Assembly: GCA_031292915.1 (NCBI GenBank) | Contig: JAUMSH010000058.1 | Span: 16,409-80,408, forward strand | Reading direction: 5' to 3' | Source of the DNA: Collinsella sp. | GTDB lineage: Bacteria; Actinomycetota; Coriobacteriia; Coriobacteriales; Coriobacteriaceae | Length of the DNA stretch: 64,000 bases | In this document: positions 63,949 to 64,000 of the stretch, piece by piece | How positions within the stretch are numbered: position 1 is the stretch's first letter | How the letters are laid out: every line of letters starts with the position of its first letter | Notes under the pieces: generated by a model | Databases searched by the model: none | The model's input: the letters and a program-made list of their open reading frames with translations, nothing else | Told to the model about the DNA's origin: nothing | Position numbers and translations under genes: made by a program

Positions 63949-64000
63949 ACGTTATAGCTAGCTATATTATACCTTCCTATAATATAGCTAGCTATAACGT
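63949..64000. promoter_or_regulatory. Perfect 23-bp inverted repeat upstream of the ATPase
   Basis: Arms ACGTTATAGCTAGCTATATTA... and its exact complement, 23 bp each, around the 6-nt centre CCTTCC. Each arm itself contains the palindrome TATAGCTAGCTATA. It lies 17 nt before the start codon and runs to the window edge. An operator or autoregulatory site is likely; a transposon-derived inverted repeat is possible. Confidence 0.75.

Overview
The window is GC-rich (about 60%), densely coded bacterial chromosome. Gene content and protein style (fused HAD/ACT/citrate synthase neighbourhood, Zn-type S14, SecA/TyrS/PBP types, an E. coli-like purine catabolic set in a Gram-positive background) point to a gut actinobacterium of the class Coriobacteriia, most probably Collinsella. 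This is inference from protein similarity by eye; no 16S gene is present.

Layout. 1-3.2 kb: 5' part of secA and rpmE. 3.4-10.7 kb: an accessory cassette bounded by two 64-bp direct repeats (62/64 identical). It holds a small secreted protein, a fused permease-ATPase, a separate ABC ATPase with two permeases, a divergent DUF2975 membrane protein plus small HTH regulator, and a 5'-truncated tyrosine integrase. 10.9-25.3 kb: housekeeping genes (ACT protein, citrate synthase, two HAD phosphatases, adenine deaminase, tyrS, U32 protease-like protein, a bifunctional penicillin-binding protein, argR, a glycosyltransferase, truA). 25.4-35.1 kb: the spc-alpha ribosomal run in reverse (rplE to rplQ, with secY, adk, map, infA and rpoA). 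It begins abruptly at rplE, without rplX/rplN/rpsQ upstream.

35.4-46.4 kb: a purine/urate catabolism and selenium-dependent molybdenum hydroxylase accessory region (xdhC, yqeB, yqeC, hyuA, mocA, carbamate kinase, ygeW, ygeY, ygeX), with a divergent YheO/DauR-like regulator. Two identical AACAAA-N3-TTTGTT palindromes lie between ygeX and the regulator. The xdhC-yqeB-yqeC block is bracketed by two copies of a long palindromic repeat. Together with adenine deaminase at 14.7 kb, the set suggests growth on host or dietary purines.

48.3-64 kb: a defence/mobility region. It has a GmrSD-like DUF262 protein, a type I restriction-modification operon (hsdM-hsdS-hsdR) and two DUF4143/DUF234-type ATPases. 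The hsd operon continues without a gap into an intact ISL3-family transposase, and then, with a 4-bp overlap, into a small protein carrying an R-x4-H (HEPN-like) motif. This five-gene unit is bounded by 23-bp terminal inverted repeats (20/23 identical) at 50,889 and 60,093, with further copies of the same motif just inside both ends. Its right end truncates a DEDD exonuclease gene. I read it as a self-contained, roughly 9.2-kb mobile element that carries a type I R-M system together with its own transposase, and consider it the most interesting object in the window. Two regular direct-repeat arrays (33-bp pitch at 47.5 kb, 23-bp pitch at 62.4 kb) and a 52-bp palindrome at the right edge are unexplained regulatory candidates.
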